Part shown: positions 1 through 11,909 of the stretch, in pieces
Layout: the number at the start of each line of letters is the position of its first letter
Numbering within the stretch: the stretch's first letter is position 1
NCBI RefSeq assembly: GCF_001543285.1
Contig: NZ_CP014164.1
Coordinates: 1,860,001 to 1,924,000 of the forward strand
Reading direction: 5' to 3'
Length of the DNA: 64,000 nucleotides
Source: Aerococcus viridans
Lineage (GTDB): Bacteria > Bacillota > Bacilli > Lactobacillales > Aerococcaceae
Position numbers and translations under genes: made by a program
The notes under the pieces: generated by a model
Told to the model about the DNA's origin: nothing
The model's input: only the letters and a program-made list of their open reading frames with translations
The model's database searches: none

Positions 1-237
1 TTCCAATTGAGCATTTCGCTTCTTTAAAGCTCTCAGTTCTTTTTGTTCAGGGGTCAGATTGTCCTGAGCTTTGAAAGAACCCGAGTCAGTATTCTCGCGG
101 ACCCAGCGGTCGAAAGTGGAAGGGGTTAGTTCATATTCTGAAATGATTTCATTTCTTGGTTTTCCTGCTTTGTGTAGGTCTACGATTTGATGTTTAAATT
201 CATCTGAGTAACTGCGTCTCTTTCTGCGCGTTGACAT
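1..237 (-). CDS. IS3-family transposase OrfA, cut by window edge
   Basis: DNA-binding OrfA of an IS3-family element, translated from an ATG at 235-237 behind a strong GGAGGAAT site. The 79 visible residues begin MSTRRKRRSYSDEFKHQIVD and hold the usual helix-turn-helix (SEYELTPSTFDRWVRE), then the start of the coiled-coil (LTPEQKELRALKKRNAQLE). The frame is still open at base 1, so OrfB should lie off the left edge. The outer end of the element is probably near 297, where the minus strand reads TGAGTTGGACAG. Whether the element is intact cannot be judged from here. Confidence 0.85.
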   Translation of the reverse strand, partial: MSTRRKRRSYSDEFKHQIVDLHKAGKPRNEIISEYELTPSTFDRWVRENTDSGSFKAQDNLTPEQKELRALKKRNAQLE

Positions 238-316
238 GATAGATTCCTCCAGTGTGTTTCTTTTAGTATACACACCTTATCTTTTCTGTCCAACTCAGTG
301 TAACCTATCCAAGTAC

Positions 317-353
317 AAAATAACCATCTAAAGTATATCACCTTAGATGGTTA
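317..353 (-). terminator. terminator of lacDFEG
   Basis: Inverted repeat AACCATCTAAGG / CTTTAGATGGTT followed on the minus strand by TATTTTG. It lies just beyond the lacG stop and separates the lac operon from the edge IS. Confidence 0.7.
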
Positions 354-364
354 ACTAATTCCTA

Positions 365-3503
<3,139 letters not shown>

Positions 3504-3504
3504 T

Positions 3505-3822
3505 TTAGTCACCTACTCTACGATATAGTTCGATAAAATCAGTTACAATCTCTTTTAACAACAAGGTCGTCATCAAGTGGTCTTGCCCGTGGACCATAAT
3601 GAAACCTAACTCAATATTCTCACCACTCGCTTCTTTAGCTAGCATATTTGTTTGGACATTATGAGCATCTACTAAACTTTCGTTGGCTTCACCAACCAAT
3701 CGTTCAGCTTCGTCAAATTCGCCGTTTCGCGCTTTGGATAAAGCTTCCACCAAAATTGACCGTGCCTCACCAGCATATGCGACAATTTCAAAACCTATCA
3801 TAGTTGCTTCTTCTTTATTCAT
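3505..3822 (-). CDS. lacF: lactose PTS EIIA component LacF
   Basis: Soluble EIIA of the lactose/cellobiose family (105 aa, all-helical). It relays phosphate from HPr to LacE. The phosphorylated histidine is expected at His78 in the motif MVHGQDHLM, which is intact. The start is ATG at 3820-3822, eight bases after GGAGG; a GTG directly before it is less likely. It lies between lacD and lacE with minimal spacing, as in other lac operons. Confidence 0.94.
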   Translation of the reverse strand: MNKEEATMIGFEIVAYAGEARSILVEALSKARNGEFDEAERLVGEANESLVDAHNVQTNMLAKEASGENIELGFIMVHGQDHLMTTLLLKEIVTDFIELYRRVGD

Positions 3823-3846
3823 CACTGCTACCTCCGTTAATTGATC

Positions 3847-4854
3847 TTATTTACTTGTGACTAAATTACTGGCAATTTTACTTTCCCAAGACACTGCTGT
3901 CTCGTTTAATGTCTGATTTAATTCTTCAATATTGGCCACACCTTGTGTGCTCAACCATTCTCGGGCTGCAGTTTCTCCTTCATTAGCAAAAACGGCAACC
4001 GACTCTTTCCAAGTAGCCCGGCCACATAAAACCCCATTAAAGTCTGCGCCAGCTTCTTTGGCGAATACCAAGGTATCTCTAAATAATTGTGAACTTACTC
4101 CTGCACTTAGGTAGATATATGGCAAGTCTGTCGCTTCGTCTTGCGCTTTAAAGTAACCTTTCGCTTCTTCAGCAGTGTAAACTGGCTCATCATCAGTAAA
4201 GCCTTCAACAAAGTTCATATTTACAGGTACTTCCACTTTTAAGACATCTACGTCATATCTATCTTTAGAGAATTCTTTCATAGCTTCTAATACTTTTCTT
4301 GGTTTTACTTTTGCATATTCTTTCGATTTAGCATCTTCAATATCTTTGTCATAAGTTAAGATCTCTAAGAAGTAAGGAATTTCTTCTGCCTTACATTCAG
4401 AACCAATACGTTCTACAAAGGCTTTTTTTTGTTCATTAATTTCATCATCTTCATCTGCATCATAATATAGAAGGAATTTAACAGCATCTGCCCCTTCATC
4501 TTTAATTCGTCTAGCAGACCAGATTGGTAATAAGTCTGGTAAGCGACCTGGTTCTGAAGCGTCATAACCTGTTTCTTCATAAGCTAATAACAAACCTGCA
4601 GAAGGCGCTTTCACTTTTGCCGCTGGTAAACCATATTCAGGGTCTAATAAGATAGATGAAGCGTAAGGTGTCAACTCTTCAGAAATAGCTTCTTTGAATG
4701 TTTCAACCGCCTTTTGAATATCCTCTGTTTCCCCTGCTTGAGCGATCATTTTCTTCAATGACCCCCGTTGATCAATAGCTAGCGCGGAAATAAATCCTTC
4801 TTTAGTAGATAATTGTTTTAATTTATTTAGTTTACCTTCTGATACGAATTTCAT
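3847..4854 (-). CDS. lacD: tagatose 1,6-bisphosphate aldolase LacD
   Basis: Class I aldolase splitting tagatose 1,6-bisphosphate into dihydroxyacetone phosphate and glyceraldehyde 3-phosphate, the last step of the tagatose route. The 335 aa protein shows LacD hallmarks: [14 protein letters not shown] near the N-terminus, [11 protein letters not shown], the conserved [10 protein letters not shown] strand that carries the Schiff-base lysine region, and a C-terminal [11 protein letters not shown]. It is first in the minus unit, with AAGGAGG upstream of the ATG. In many relatives lacD follows lacC. Here it has moved to the divergent unit beside the transport genes. Confidence 0.95.
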   Translation of the reverse strand: MKFVSEGKLNKLKQLSTKEGFISALAIDQRGSLKKMIAQAGETEDIQKAVETFKEAISEELTPYASSILLDPEYGLPAAKVKAPSAGLLLAYEETGYDASEPGRLPDLLPIWSARRIKDEGADAVKFLLYYDADEDDEINEQKKAFVERIGSECKAEEIPYFLEILTYDKDIEDAKSKEYAKVKPRKVLEAMKEFSKDRYDVDVLKVEVPVNMNFVEGFTDDEPVYTAEEAKGYFKAQDEATDLPYIYLSAGVSSQLFRDTLVFAKEAGADFNGVLCGRATWKESVAVFANEGETAAREWLSTQGVANIEELNQTLNETAVSWESKIASNLVTSK

Positions 4855-4900
4855 AATATCCTCCTTGTAACTGATTGTTAATTTATTTTGTTTTATGTTT

Positions 4901-4947
4901 CTATTTGTTTAATTAGATATTATAACGCTTTCATTTTATAGTCAAGC
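4901..4947 (-). promoter_or_regulatory. lacDFEG promoter with cre-like site
   Basis: On the minus strand TTGACT (4940-4945) is followed by TATAAT (4919-4924, 15-base gap) or TAATAT with a 17-base gap. The 15-mer ATGAAAGCGTTATAA (4920-4934) lies within it and matches the CcpA cre consensus except near its 3' end. An ATTTGTTTA copy at 4903-4911 recurs at 5004-5012 in the lacA promoter and may be a LacR operator half. Confidence 0.6.
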
Positions 4948-4998
4948 CTTTTTAGAATATTTTTTATTCTATTTTTTTATTTATTATGATTGTTATTG

Positions 4999-5027
4999 TT
5001 GATATTTGTTTATTTTTGTTCTACAAT
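4999..5027 (+). promoter_or_regulatory. lacABC promoter
   Basis: TTGATA (4999-5004), 17-base spacer, TACAAT (5022-5027). The spacer holds the second ATTTGTTTA copy, placing a candidate LacR operator inside the promoter. Confidence 0.7.
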
Positions 5028-5067
5028 GAGTTTGTAAATATAAAAATTAAACTTTGGAGGTTATATT

Positions 5068-5496
5068 ATGAAAGTGTATCTTGGTGCTGACAAAGACGGA
5101 ATGCAATTAAAAGAAGTCATTAAACAATACTTACAAACAAACAAGATTGATTTTGAAGATCTATCAGAAACACCTAGCGTGGATTTTGTAGAATCTACCA
5201 CAAAGGTAGCCCAAAAAATTCTAGCAGATGACAATGCACGCGGTATTTTATTTGATCGATATGGTGCTGGTTCGTACATTTCGGCCACAAAAATCAAAGG
5301 CATTATTGCCGCTGAGGTTTCTGATGAACGGTCTGCTTATATGACTAGAGAACACAATAATTCAAAAATCATTACATTAGGTGAACAAATTGTGGGGCAT
5401 GAACTAGCAGAAAACATTGTGGATGCCTTTCTATCTGCCGATTATGACGGTGGTCGCCACCAAATCCGTGTAGATATGTTAAACGCTATGTGCTAA
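5068..5496 (+). CDS. lacA: galactose-6-phosphate isomerase subunit LacA
   Basis: One of the two subunits of the heteromeric isomerase that converts galactose 6-phosphate to tagatose 6-phosphate. The 142 aa protein belongs to the RpiB/LacAB family; its start [16 protein letters not shown] is typical of LacA. Family features include the [13 protein letters not shown] loop and the [19 protein letters not shown] segment. TTGGAGG precedes the ATG. lacB follows after 24 bases. Confidence 0.94.
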   Translation: MKVYLGADKDGMQLKEVIKQYLQTNKIDFEDLSETPSVDFVESTTKVAQKILADDNARGILFDRYGAGSYISATKIKGIIAAEVSDERSAYMTREHNNSKIITLGEQIVGHELAENIVDAFLSADYDGGRHQIRVDMLNAMC

Positions 5497-5520
5497 GGGA
5501 ATAGAATCGGAGGTAAAATT

Positions 5521-6033
5521 ATGAAAATTGCAATTGGTTGTGACCACATCGTAACAGATATTAAAATTCGCGTATCAGATTACTTAGTAGAACAAGGTTA
5601 TGAGGTAGTTGATGTAGGTACCTATAATCACGTGAGAACCCACTACCCTATCTTTGGGCGTAAAGTTGGTGAGGCAGTAACAAATGGTGAAGCTGATCTT
5701 GGTGTCGTCATTTGTGGTACTGGTGTTGGGATTTCAAACGCCGTCAACAAAGTGCCAGGCGTTCGTGCAGCTTTGGTAAGAGATATGACAACTGCTCAAT
5801 ACTCTAAGCGAGAATTAAACGCCAACGTTATCGCCTTCGGTGGGATGATTACTGGTGAATTATTAATGGAAGATATCATTTCTGCCTTTATCCAAGAGGA
5901 ATATCAACCTTCTGAGGAAAATAAAACCCTCATCAACAAAATTACCCACCTTGAATCAAGCAATCATTCAGACAACCCTGACTTATTCACTGAATACCTT
6001 GAAAAATGGGACCGTGGCGAATACCACGATTAA
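5521..6033 (+). CDS. lacB: galactose-6-phosphate isomerase subunit LacB
   Basis: Partner of LacA, 170 aa as usual. It starts [15 protein letters not shown] and keeps the RpiB-like [19 protein letters not shown] phosphate-binding loop with its active-site cysteine, and the [20 protein letters not shown] segment. GGAGG lies upstream of the ATG. The stop is only 11 bases before the lacC start, so the two are probably translated together. Confidence 0.94.
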   Translation: MKIAIGCDHIVTDIKIRVSDYLVEQGYEVVDVGTYNHVRTHYPIFGRKVGEAVTNGEADLGVVICGTGVGISNAVNKVPGVRAALVRDMTTAQYSKRELNANVIAFGGMITGELLMEDIISAFIQEEYQPSEENKTLINKITHLESSNHSDNPDLFTEYLEKWDRGEYHD

Positions 6034-6044
6034 GCGGTGATTAT

Positions 6045-6977
6045 ATGATTTTGACTGTAACCTTAAACCCTTCCGTTGATATCTCATACACCATCCCCGA
6101 CCTGCGATTAGACACAACAAATAGAACTGACCAAGTGGGTAAGACAGCTGGTGGCAAAGGGATTAACGTGACTAGGGTCATTCATGATTTAAATAAAGCC
6201 GTCACCGCCACCGGTTTTATAGGTGGACATTTAGGTGAAGGCATTGTCTCGGAATTAAATAAAAACGGTATCAAAACAGATTTCTTATCTATCGAAGGTG
6301 ACACCAGAAATTGTATTGCCATCTTACATGATGGTCAGCAAACCGAAGTCTTAGAATCAGGTCCTACCATCACCGATAAAGAAAATGCGGCCTTCTTAAC
6401 TCACTTCAAACAAGCTGTTGACTATGCTGATGTCATTACCATTTCTGGGTCTTTACCCAAGGGTTTAGAAGAAGATTACTATGTAAAACTGATTCAGATT
6501 ACCAATGATTTAGACAAGAAAACCGTGCTCGATACGTCCAAATCTAATCTTTCAAGTGTACTAGAAAGTCCATTTAAACCTACTGTAATCAAACCCAATA
6601 TCGAGGAATTGTCCGAATTATTAGGTCAAAAAGTGAGTGCAGATCCAGCAAATTTAAAAGTTGTATTAGCTGATGAATTATTTTCGGGGATTGAGTGGAT
6701 TGTCGTGTCTTTAGGGGGTGACGGTGCTTTTGCTAAACACGGGGACCGTTACTACAAGGTGTCAATTCCAAATATCAACGTGGTGAACCCTGTTGGTTCT
6801 GGTGACGCAACGGTGGCTGGTATCGCCAGTGCTTTAGAAGACAATTTGGATGATATCAGCTTACTCAAACAAGCAATGACTACAGGTATGTTAAATACAA
6901 TGGAGCGTATAACCGGTCATATCGATATCAATCATTTTGATGACTTATTTAATCACGTGACTGTATCCGAATATTAG
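6045..6977 (+). CDS. lacC: tagatose-6-phosphate kinase LacC
   Basis: PfkB-family kinase phosphorylating tagatose 6-phosphate to the 1,6-bisphosphate. The start is the ATG at 6045 (MILTVTLNPSVDISYTI). The 310 aa product has the PfkB N-terminal GGKGINVTRV signature and the C-terminal NPVGSGDATVAGIA signature with the catalytic Asp. It closes the tagatose route between LacAB and LacD, which lies on the opposite unit. It is the last structural gene before lacR. Confidence 0.94.
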   Translation: MILTVTLNPSVDISYTIPDLRLDTTNRTDQVGKTAGGKGINVTRVIHDLNKAVTATGFIGGHLGEGIVSELNKNGIKTDFLSIEGDTRNCIAILHDGQQTEVLESGPTITDKENAAFLTHFKQAVDYADVITISGSLPKGLEEDYYVKLIQITNDLDKKTVLDTSKSNLSSVLESPFKPTVIKPNIEELSELLGQKVSADPANLKVVLADELFSGIEWIVVSLGGDGAFAKHGDRYYKVSIPNINVVNPVGSGDATVAGIASALEDNLDDISLLKQAMTTGMLNTMERITGHIDINHFDDLFNHVTVSEY

Positions 6978-7011
6978 TTTATTTTCTGCTCTTTTCAAGT
7001 ATACTAAGTAT

Positions 7012-7040
7012 TTGAGAAGGGCTTTATTTCGTTATATGAT
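7012..7040 (+). promoter_or_regulatory. lacR promoter
   Basis: TTGAGA (7012-7017), 17-base spacer, TATGAT (7035-7040). Its position in the lacC-lacR gap suggests lacR can be transcribed on its own, leaving a leader of about 95 bases. Confidence 0.6.
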
Positions 7041-7141
7041 AGATATACGACCTATTTTCTATGACGATGCTATTGAAGCACTGGCTAATAATAATTGAAA
7101 AATACCTATTACACATTACCGGAAATGAGGTGAACTCAACA

Positions 7142-7918
7142 ATGTTAAAAAAGAAGAGACATGAATTTATCTTAGATTTATTAAAGCGTAACGGCACCGT
7201 ATCCGTAACTGATATCGTCGAGAAGTTAAATGTATCAGATATGACTGTGCGACGAGACTTAACAGAACTAGAAGAAAGTGGTTCATTAAGACGGGTTCAT
7301 GGGGGAGCCATTTCACTAGGCGAATATCCAAAAGAAGAACTATCTCATGACGCTAAGAAAGTCATTAATATCAGCGAGAAAAACCGTATCGCTGAAAAAG
7401 CGATTGAGCTAATTAATGACGGTGACATCATCTACATGGGCCCTGGTACCACCATGGAAATCATGGCTCAAAAGATGGAACGGCAAGATTACGAGGTATA
7501 CACCAACTGCTTACCCGTCTTCAATACCCTGGCTGATAAAGACATCAATGTCTACCTACTAGGGGGTAAAATTAAGAAGAATACCCAAGCTTTTAATGGC
7601 TATATCACCCTTGCTGTACTGGAAAACCTAAAATTCCACAAGGCCTTCTTTTCTGCCAATGGGGTCACCAATAACAGTATTATGACTGCCACCCTTGAAG
7701 AAGGAAAGACGCAGGAACTGGCTCTGAATAATTCAACTGAGAAGTACCTACTGCTAGATGCCTCTAAAGTTGGTAAAGAGGACTTCTTCACTTACTATTC
7801 TTTAAACGATGTGACTGCTGTAGTCATTAATAATGATGAAGACCATCGGTATGAACGGATCATTAATCATTCTAATATTCTACTAGTTTCTGACTACGAA
7901 AAAAACTCCAAGAATTAA
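7142..7918 (+). CDS. lacR: DeoR-family lactose repressor LacR
   Basis: Transcriptional repressor of the lac genes; the family inducer is tagatose 6-phosphate. The chosen ATG (MLKKKRHEFILDLLKRNG) follows GAGGTGA; an upstream ATG at 7061 lacks a site. The 258 aa protein has a DeoR helix-turn-helix (about residues 20-50, VTDIVEKLNVSDMTVRRDL, then RRVHGGAI) and a sugar-phosphate-binding domain with YMGPGTTMEIMAQ and the DASKVGKEDFF segment. It is adjacent to lacC and ends in a strong terminator. LacR is the natural reader of the repeats in the divergent lac promoter region. Confidence 0.92.
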   Translation: MLKKKRHEFILDLLKRNGTVSVTDIVEKLNVSDMTVRRDLTELEESGSLRRVHGGAISLGEYPKEELSHDAKKVINISEKNRIAEKAIELINDGDIIYMGPGTTMEIMAQKMERQDYEVYTNCLPVFNTLADKDINVYLLGGKIKKNTQAFNGYITLAVLENLKFHKAFFSANGVTNNSIMTATLEEGKTQELALNNSTEKYLLLDASKVGKEDFFTYYSLNDVTAVVINNDEDHRYERIINHSNILLVSDYEKNSKN

Positions 7919-7946
7919 CCATTTCGTTAATTCTTGGAGTTTTCTT
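7903..7946 (+). terminator. lacR terminator
   Basis: Perfect 17-base stem: AAACTCCAAGAATTAAC at 7903-7919 pairs with 7926-7942, loop CATTTC, then a T-rich tail. The lacR stop codon is inside the stem. Confidence 0.9.
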
Positions 7947-7973
7947 TTCATTTTTTACACTTTTGCAGTTTGT

Positions 7974-8347
7974 CTACTGTTGGTGTACACGAATGCAACT
8001 ACCGTTAGTAGGTGAAACACCAATACCTGGAACTAAAGCAGCAGGGTTAAATGAAGCTTCTTCAACGTCTTGGAAATAGTTTTCAGGGTTTTTATTTAAT
8101 TCCATTACCCCTAATTCAACAAACGGGAAGTCTTCTTTTGGCCATACATTCGTTAAGTCAAAGGGATTAAAATCTACTTGCTTAGCTTCTTCTTCCGTCA
8201 TAATTTGGAAATACAATGTCCATTTTGGATATTGGCCAAATTCAATCGCATCAAATAATCGGTATGCATTGCAGGGTTACCAGGAACCACTTGGTTTCGA
8301 CTTACACTATTTTTTACTAGTCCGTTTTTAGACATTGGATTTTTCAA
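7974..8347 (-). pseudogene. haem catalase remnant
   Basis: About 100 residues of a monofunctional haem catalase survive: YRLFDAIEFGQYPKWTLYFQ, then MTEEEAKQVDFNPFDL, VWPKEDFPFVELGVMELN, NPENYFQDVEEA and VPGIGVSP. These match a central segment of the roughly 480 aa family. Upstream, a start with a good GGAGG site opens a different frame of about 30 codons that joins the catalase frame only after a deletion. Downstream the match stops abruptly after VSP. The haem-ligand tyrosine and catalytic His/Asn regions are absent, so it cannot be active. What the first 25 codons belonged to is unclear. Confidence 0.85.
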
Positions 8348-8514
8348 AATAAAACCTCCTATTTTTTATCCTTTAAGGGTAACACTAGCTAGAAAACTAC
8401 TCAAAAAATTTTGCTTATTTTAAACTAATAAAAAACATTTGTCATATATAAACCTTTAATTAATGAGTACTTACCCTTTCTGTAGCAGCGAGCGACTAAT
8501 TATAAAAGAACGAT

Positions 8515-8545
8515 CATTTAAAAAAAGCGTTCAAATGAACGCTTC
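8515..8545 (-). terminator. terminator of OYE gene
   Basis: AAGCGTTCA (8525-8533) pairs with TGAACGCTT (8536-8544), followed on the minus strand by a run of T. Confidence 0.75.
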
Positions 8546-8559
8546 TAAAATACTATTAT

Positions 8560-9744
8560 TTATTTCCCTAACATGTCATAACGACCTGTATGTAAGTGTC
8601 TTATCGTTTCACCACCTGGTAGTGGAGGTAAGCCTAATGAATCTTCACGAGAGAAGGCTTCTTTCAGCCCTTCTGTCCATGAGACATAGTCCATGTTTTC
8701 TGGGCTAATTTCATGGAAGATCTCATTTCCGCGCCCTTCTAGGATCTTACGGCCAAATTGTGGGTCTACTAGCGTACCACGGCCAACAACAACGATATCT
8801 GTATAGTTTTCTACTGCATCTTTAGCACTTTCTTCGTCAAAGACACCACCAACCGCTAACAATTTAGTTTGGTCATCTAATACGGCCTTAAATAATTTAG
8901 CATATGATTCATCCACGCCATTTGGTGTAGAGTTGTAGCCTCCCCATAATGATAGGTGGATATAGTCGAGTTCATTTTTCACAATTTCAGAGACTAAGGC
9001 TGTAGCATCTCTGTAGTCGTAACCAACCACATCGCCGTGAATTTCTTCAGGGCTGAGTCGATAACCAATAATAAAATTGCTTGGCGCTTGTTCAGCGACT
9101 ACGCGTTTCACTTCTTTCACAACTGCTAGGGGGAAGGCCATGCGTTTCTCAAGGCTGCCACCCCATTGGTCGTTTCGCTGGTTTGAAAAGGCTGAGAAGA
9201 ATTGTTGCAATAGGTAGTGGTTGGCTCCGTGGATTTCAACCCCATCAAAACCAGCTTTTATCGCACGATTTGTTGCCCGTCCAAAGTCTTTGATGATGTC
9301 TTCAATTTCTTGACCAGTTAATTCACGTACTGGATAAGATAAGAAATCGAAGTCAATGGCTGATGGTGCCACAACGTCTTGACCAGAAATCGCTTGACCT
9401 ACTGCTGCTCGACCTGAGTGGTGGATTTGTAGGACAGCTTTGTTGCCATCTTTCTTCATAGCCGTCGCTAATTTTGTTAGACCGTCCAAATGGGCATCAG
9501 AATAAACCGCTAATTGCTCTGGGTAGCCAGGATGGTAGGCAGGTCCCCCGTTTTCACTGACATAATGGAATTCAGTGACGATTAAACCTCCTGCTTGTGA
9601 CCGGGCACCGTAGTATTTCAAGGTGTCGTCGCTCACAAATCCGTTGCGTTTACCAGATTGGGACTGCATGGGTGACATGGCTACCCGGTTATTTAAAACG
9701 GCTCCGTGACGTAGGGTTACTTTGTCCGTTAATTTGTTTGTCAT
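8560..9744 (-). CDS. Old Yellow Enzyme-type NADH:flavin oxidoreductase
   Basis: FMN-dependent ene-reductase-like TIM barrel (394 aa, full length). Landmarks are AMSPMQSQSG at the FMN site, VLQIHHSGRAA, the strongly conserved GFDGVEIHGANHYLLQQFFS with catalytic His/Asn, NQRNDQWGGSLEKRM, and the phosphate-binding VVVGRGTLVDPQF near the C-terminus. The physiological substrate cannot be read from sequence. It is monocistronic with its own terminator. Decayed ArsR-family and ABM-monooxygenase genes lie upstream and may once have formed a redox-stress cluster with it. Confidence 0.9.
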   Translation of the reverse strand: MTNKLTDKVTLRHGAVLNNRVAMSPMQSQSGKRNGFVSDDTLKYYGARSQAGGLIVTEFHYVSENGGPAYHPGYPEQLAVYSDAHLDGLTKLATAMKKDGNKAVLQIHHSGRAAVGQAISGQDVVAPSAIDFDFLSYPVRELTGQEIEDIIKDFGRATNRAIKAGFDGVEIHGANHYLLQQFFSAFSNQRNDQWGGSLEKRMAFPLAVVKEVKRVVAEQAPSNFIIGYRLSPEEIHGDVVGYDYRDATALVSEIVKNELDYIHLSLWGGYNSTPNGVDESYAKLFKAVLDDQTKLLAVGGVFDEESAKDAVENYTDIVVVGRGTLVDPQFGRKILEGRGNEIFHEISPENMDYVSWTEGLKEAFSREDSLGLPPLPGGETIRHLHTGRYDMLGK

Positions 9745-9849
9745 TCTGCTAGCTCCTTATATACATTTTCTTCATCATTTATTTCCGACTGTTATATCGA
9801 TAAAATTCGATATGTTTGGATAAAACATGGGTTGCTGACTAGCTAATAC

Positions 9850-10085
9850 CTATATTTCCTTATCAATAAATTTGCGTAATTCTTGAATTGCGGCCTCATT
9901 GCGACGGTAGTATATCCACTTACCAAGCCGAGTTGTGGTCACCAAACCAGCCTTACTCATCATGGTTAGATAATGAGAAGTCGTGGATTGGGTAAGCCCA
10001 AGCGCCCGTTGGATTCTTCAAATAGTACATAATCAGTAAGTGGTGTTCATTTGCTAAAGCCTTAAAACATCTATCGACGCTAAAT
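9850..10085 (-). pseudogene. ArsR-family regulator, frameshifted
   Basis: Two frames together give a small winged-helix repressor. The N-terminal piece reads CFKALANEHHLLIMYYLK. After a frameshift the second piece reads IQRALGLTQSTTSHYLTMMS, then KAGLVTTTRLGKWIYYRR, ending at a TAG (9850-9852). The recognition helix TQSTTSHYL is typical of ArsR. A GGGGAGGTGATT site survives, but the start codon is lost and a stop lies close by. Oriented as the OYE gene and immediately upstream of it, so it is likely its former regulator. Confidence 0.75.
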
Positions 10086-10255
10086 AATCACCTCCCCTTT
10101 TCCAAAAACATAAAATAATCATATCGAGTTATTTCGATATGTAAAATGAATCGACTCAAGCAAGCTAAATTTTTGACTATCTTCTGTATATGCACTTTGA
10201 ACACAGGAAAATAAAGATAACAACTGTCGCTTTAAATCCTTAAAGGAGAATCACT

Positions 10256-10351
10256 ATGGACAGATATTCTGTATATGGCAGCCTAGTCACTAAACCTGGT
10301 CATCAAAGGCGAAAAAGCCCAATTTTAAACATGCGCTTACTCATCAAATAA
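10256..10351 (+). pseudogene. antibiotic-biosynthesis-monooxygenase (ABM) fragment
   Basis: A 31-codon ORF behind AAAGGAG starts MDRYSVYGSLVTKPGHQ. That is the opening beta-strand pattern of ABM-domain proteins (xFSVYGSLVAKPGH), which normally run to about 100 aa. The rest is missing or out of frame. It is divergent from the ArsR remnant. Confidence 0.5.
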
Positions 10352-10364
10352 AAGAAATTTTCCA

Positions 10365-10412
10365 AAAAACACGCCCCCATACTGATTCTTCTTTCAGTAT
10401 AGCGGCGCATTT
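10365..10412 (-). terminator. terminator of HxlR gene
   Basis: Minus strand: ATGCGCCGCTATACTGA, short loop, TCAGTATGGGGGCGT, then TTTTTT. It ends the HxlR-type gene. Confidence 0.75.
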
Positions 10413-10439
10413 TAGTTTTTTCAGACTAACCGGCACAAG

Positions 10440-10778
10440 TCATTTTGACAAATCTTCTAGAAATTCGTCGCCCCAGTCACAAATTGCATAGACGACATTA
10501 TCCAGTCTTTTACCTATATCAGTTAGCTTATATTCAACTTTTGGTGGCAACTCTTGATAGACCACTCTTTCAATCACCTGGTCGCGTTCTAATTCTCTGA
10601 GTTGTCGAATGAGCATTCGTTGATTAATGTCTGGCAATAAGCGCTCAAACTCGCTTAATCGTAGCACTTCCTTTTGCAATAAGTGATAAATGATGGGAAT
10701 CTTCCATTTACCACCGATAATCGATAGCGCCAAATCCTTTGTTGTATAGAATTCCTTGTTATTAAATTCGATAAGCAT
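10440..10778 (-). CDS. HxlR-family winged-helix regulator
   Basis: Small DNA-binding protein (112 aa, normal for the family). It has the HxlR signatures IIGGKWKIPIIYHL, LSEFERLLPDINQRMLIRQL and LERDQVIERVVYQELPPKVE, then a C-terminal helix (YAICDWGDEFLEDL) that usually dimerises. It has no cysteine, so a thiol redox switch as in YodB/HypR is excluded here. The start ATG follows GGAGGG. The neighbouring redox genes hint at a detoxification role, but no target operator is evident. Confidence 0.88.
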   Translation of the reverse strand: MLIEFNNKEFYTTKDLALSIIGGKWKIPIIYHLLQKEVLRLSEFERLLPDINQRMLIRQLRELERDQVIERVVYQELPPKVEYKLTDIGKRLDNVVYAICDWGDEFLEDLSK

Positions 10779-10912
10779 TGTATCCCTCCATTCAGAATTT
10801 TGAACTGAATCATTCTTAAAAATAACGCTATTAAAGATACCACAGTATGGTTAAGTACAGAAAAACTTTGTACTCTGGATAGGATAGTCGTTTATATATT
10901 TCTCCATCGACG

Positions 10913-10941
10913 AAAAAAGGTTGAGTCACGATGATCTCAAC
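10913..10941 (-). terminator. terminator of 10972-11634 gene
   Basis: GGTTGAG (10919-10925) pairs with CTCAACC (10935-10941), followed on the minus strand by TTTTTT. Confidence 0.8.
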
Positions 10942-10971
10942 CCTTATTTTATATTGTTCTGCCCAGCATCC

Positions 10972-11634
10972 TTACATATCTACATCTCTAAAATTAGCTT
11001 CCACAAAGGCAGCTTCTTGATCATCATCTGATAAGGCATAGGCTTCACCGATATCCCCATCTTTGTTGGTCCACACGTAATTGTGGGCGTAAACGGCATT
11101 TGAGAAGTCCCCTTCGTTCCAAGCGGTTAACACTTCAATGTAGAAAGGATAGTGTTCAGAGTCACTAAATGCTTCAGCTTGTTCAAGCATGATATCGATT
11201 CTTTCTGGTGTGATTTCTAATGCACCCTGTTTCGAGTTGGCTTGAACTTTTTGATGGGTCATATAGTGGATGGCATTTAGAAATTGGCTTTCTTGGGTAA
11301 TATCAATATGCAACCAAGAACCATATAATTCTCTACCCATTAAGACCTTGGTTTCCGCTTCTTGAGCAAGCGCTTGTTCGATTTCTGAACCATCATATTC
11401 TGAACCTTCATCTTCTAAATCCTCTGCTTCTTCAGATTCGCTCTCTTCTGATTCAGATGATGCACTTGAGGCCGAACTAGAAGCTGTAGAACTTGTAGTC
11501 GACGCTACTGAACTTGACGCGGCGGTGGTACTCGATTCGCCTGATTCACTTACACTAAAGTAGACCACAGCAACAATCCCACCCGCGACTACTAGAGCTA
11601 AAAAAATTAAAAATGCATTTAATACCTTTTTCAA
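10972..11634 (-). CDS. putative membrane-anchored extracellular protein
   Basis: I do not recognise the family. The 220 aa product probably starts at TTG (11632-11634), eight bases after GGGAGG. It has a short basic N-terminus and one membrane segment (FLIFLALVVAGGIVAVVYF), then about 55 residues almost entirely of Ser, Thr, Ala, Glu and Asp. A globular C-terminal domain of about 130 residues follows (RELYGSWLHIDITQ ... HNYVWTNKDGDIG ... VEANFRDVDM). Most likely the C-terminal domain sits outside the membrane on a flexible stalk. No lipobox or sorting signal is seen. Lactobacillales carry similarly built DUF-type proteins. Confidence 0.6.
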   Translation of the reverse strand: MKKVLNAFLIFLALVVAGGIVAVVYFSVSESGESSTTAASSSVASTTSSTASSSASSASSESEESESEEAEDLEDEGSEYDGSEIEQALAQEAETKVLMGRELYGSWLHIDITQESQFLNAIHYMTHQKVQANSKQGALEITPERIDIMLEQAEAFSDSEHYPFYIEVLTAWNEGDFSNAVYAHNYVWTNKDGDIGEAYALSDDDQEAAFVEANFRDVDM

Positions 11635-11720
11635 CGATACATCCTCCCAAAATACTTTTCCTTCATCTACAAATTCTGTTGAATTGACACCCCGTTCTCA
11701 CTACAAGATGTCATTGGTCA

Positions 11721-11810
11721 CTAGAAAAATACCCATTTCCCGATTAAACCGATAATGACTGTCCAAGCAAGTGCTTATTTCCAGTCAAATTTATGGCGTG
11801 TTACTTTCAT
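11721..11810 (-). pseudogene. tiny membrane protein interrupted by TAA
   Basis: Behind GGGAGG an ATG opens MKVTRHKFDWK, then a TAA (11775-11777), then the same frame continues ALAWTVIIGLIGKWVFF to a TAG. The continuation is a convincing membrane helix. The piece looks like a 29 aa single-span protein with a nonsense mutation, or the head of a larger lost gene. Confidence 0.3.
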
Positions 11811-11909
11811 CTAAACCCTCCCAAACTTTGCTTGCGAAATAATTTTAAAGCCCTCTTCATCCCTTTTAACCACCTTATCATAAACGGCACCGTAATTTAA
11901 CTTCTTTGC
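11811..11909 (-). pseudogene. C-terminal gene fragment of unknown origin
   Basis: A 32-codon open stretch with no start codon, ending YGAVYDKVVKRDEEGFKIIS then QAKFGRV. The pattern resembles the last strands of SnoaL/NTF2-like folds, but the match is short and I do not rely on it. It overlaps the 3' end of yaaA in another frame. Confidence 0.2.
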
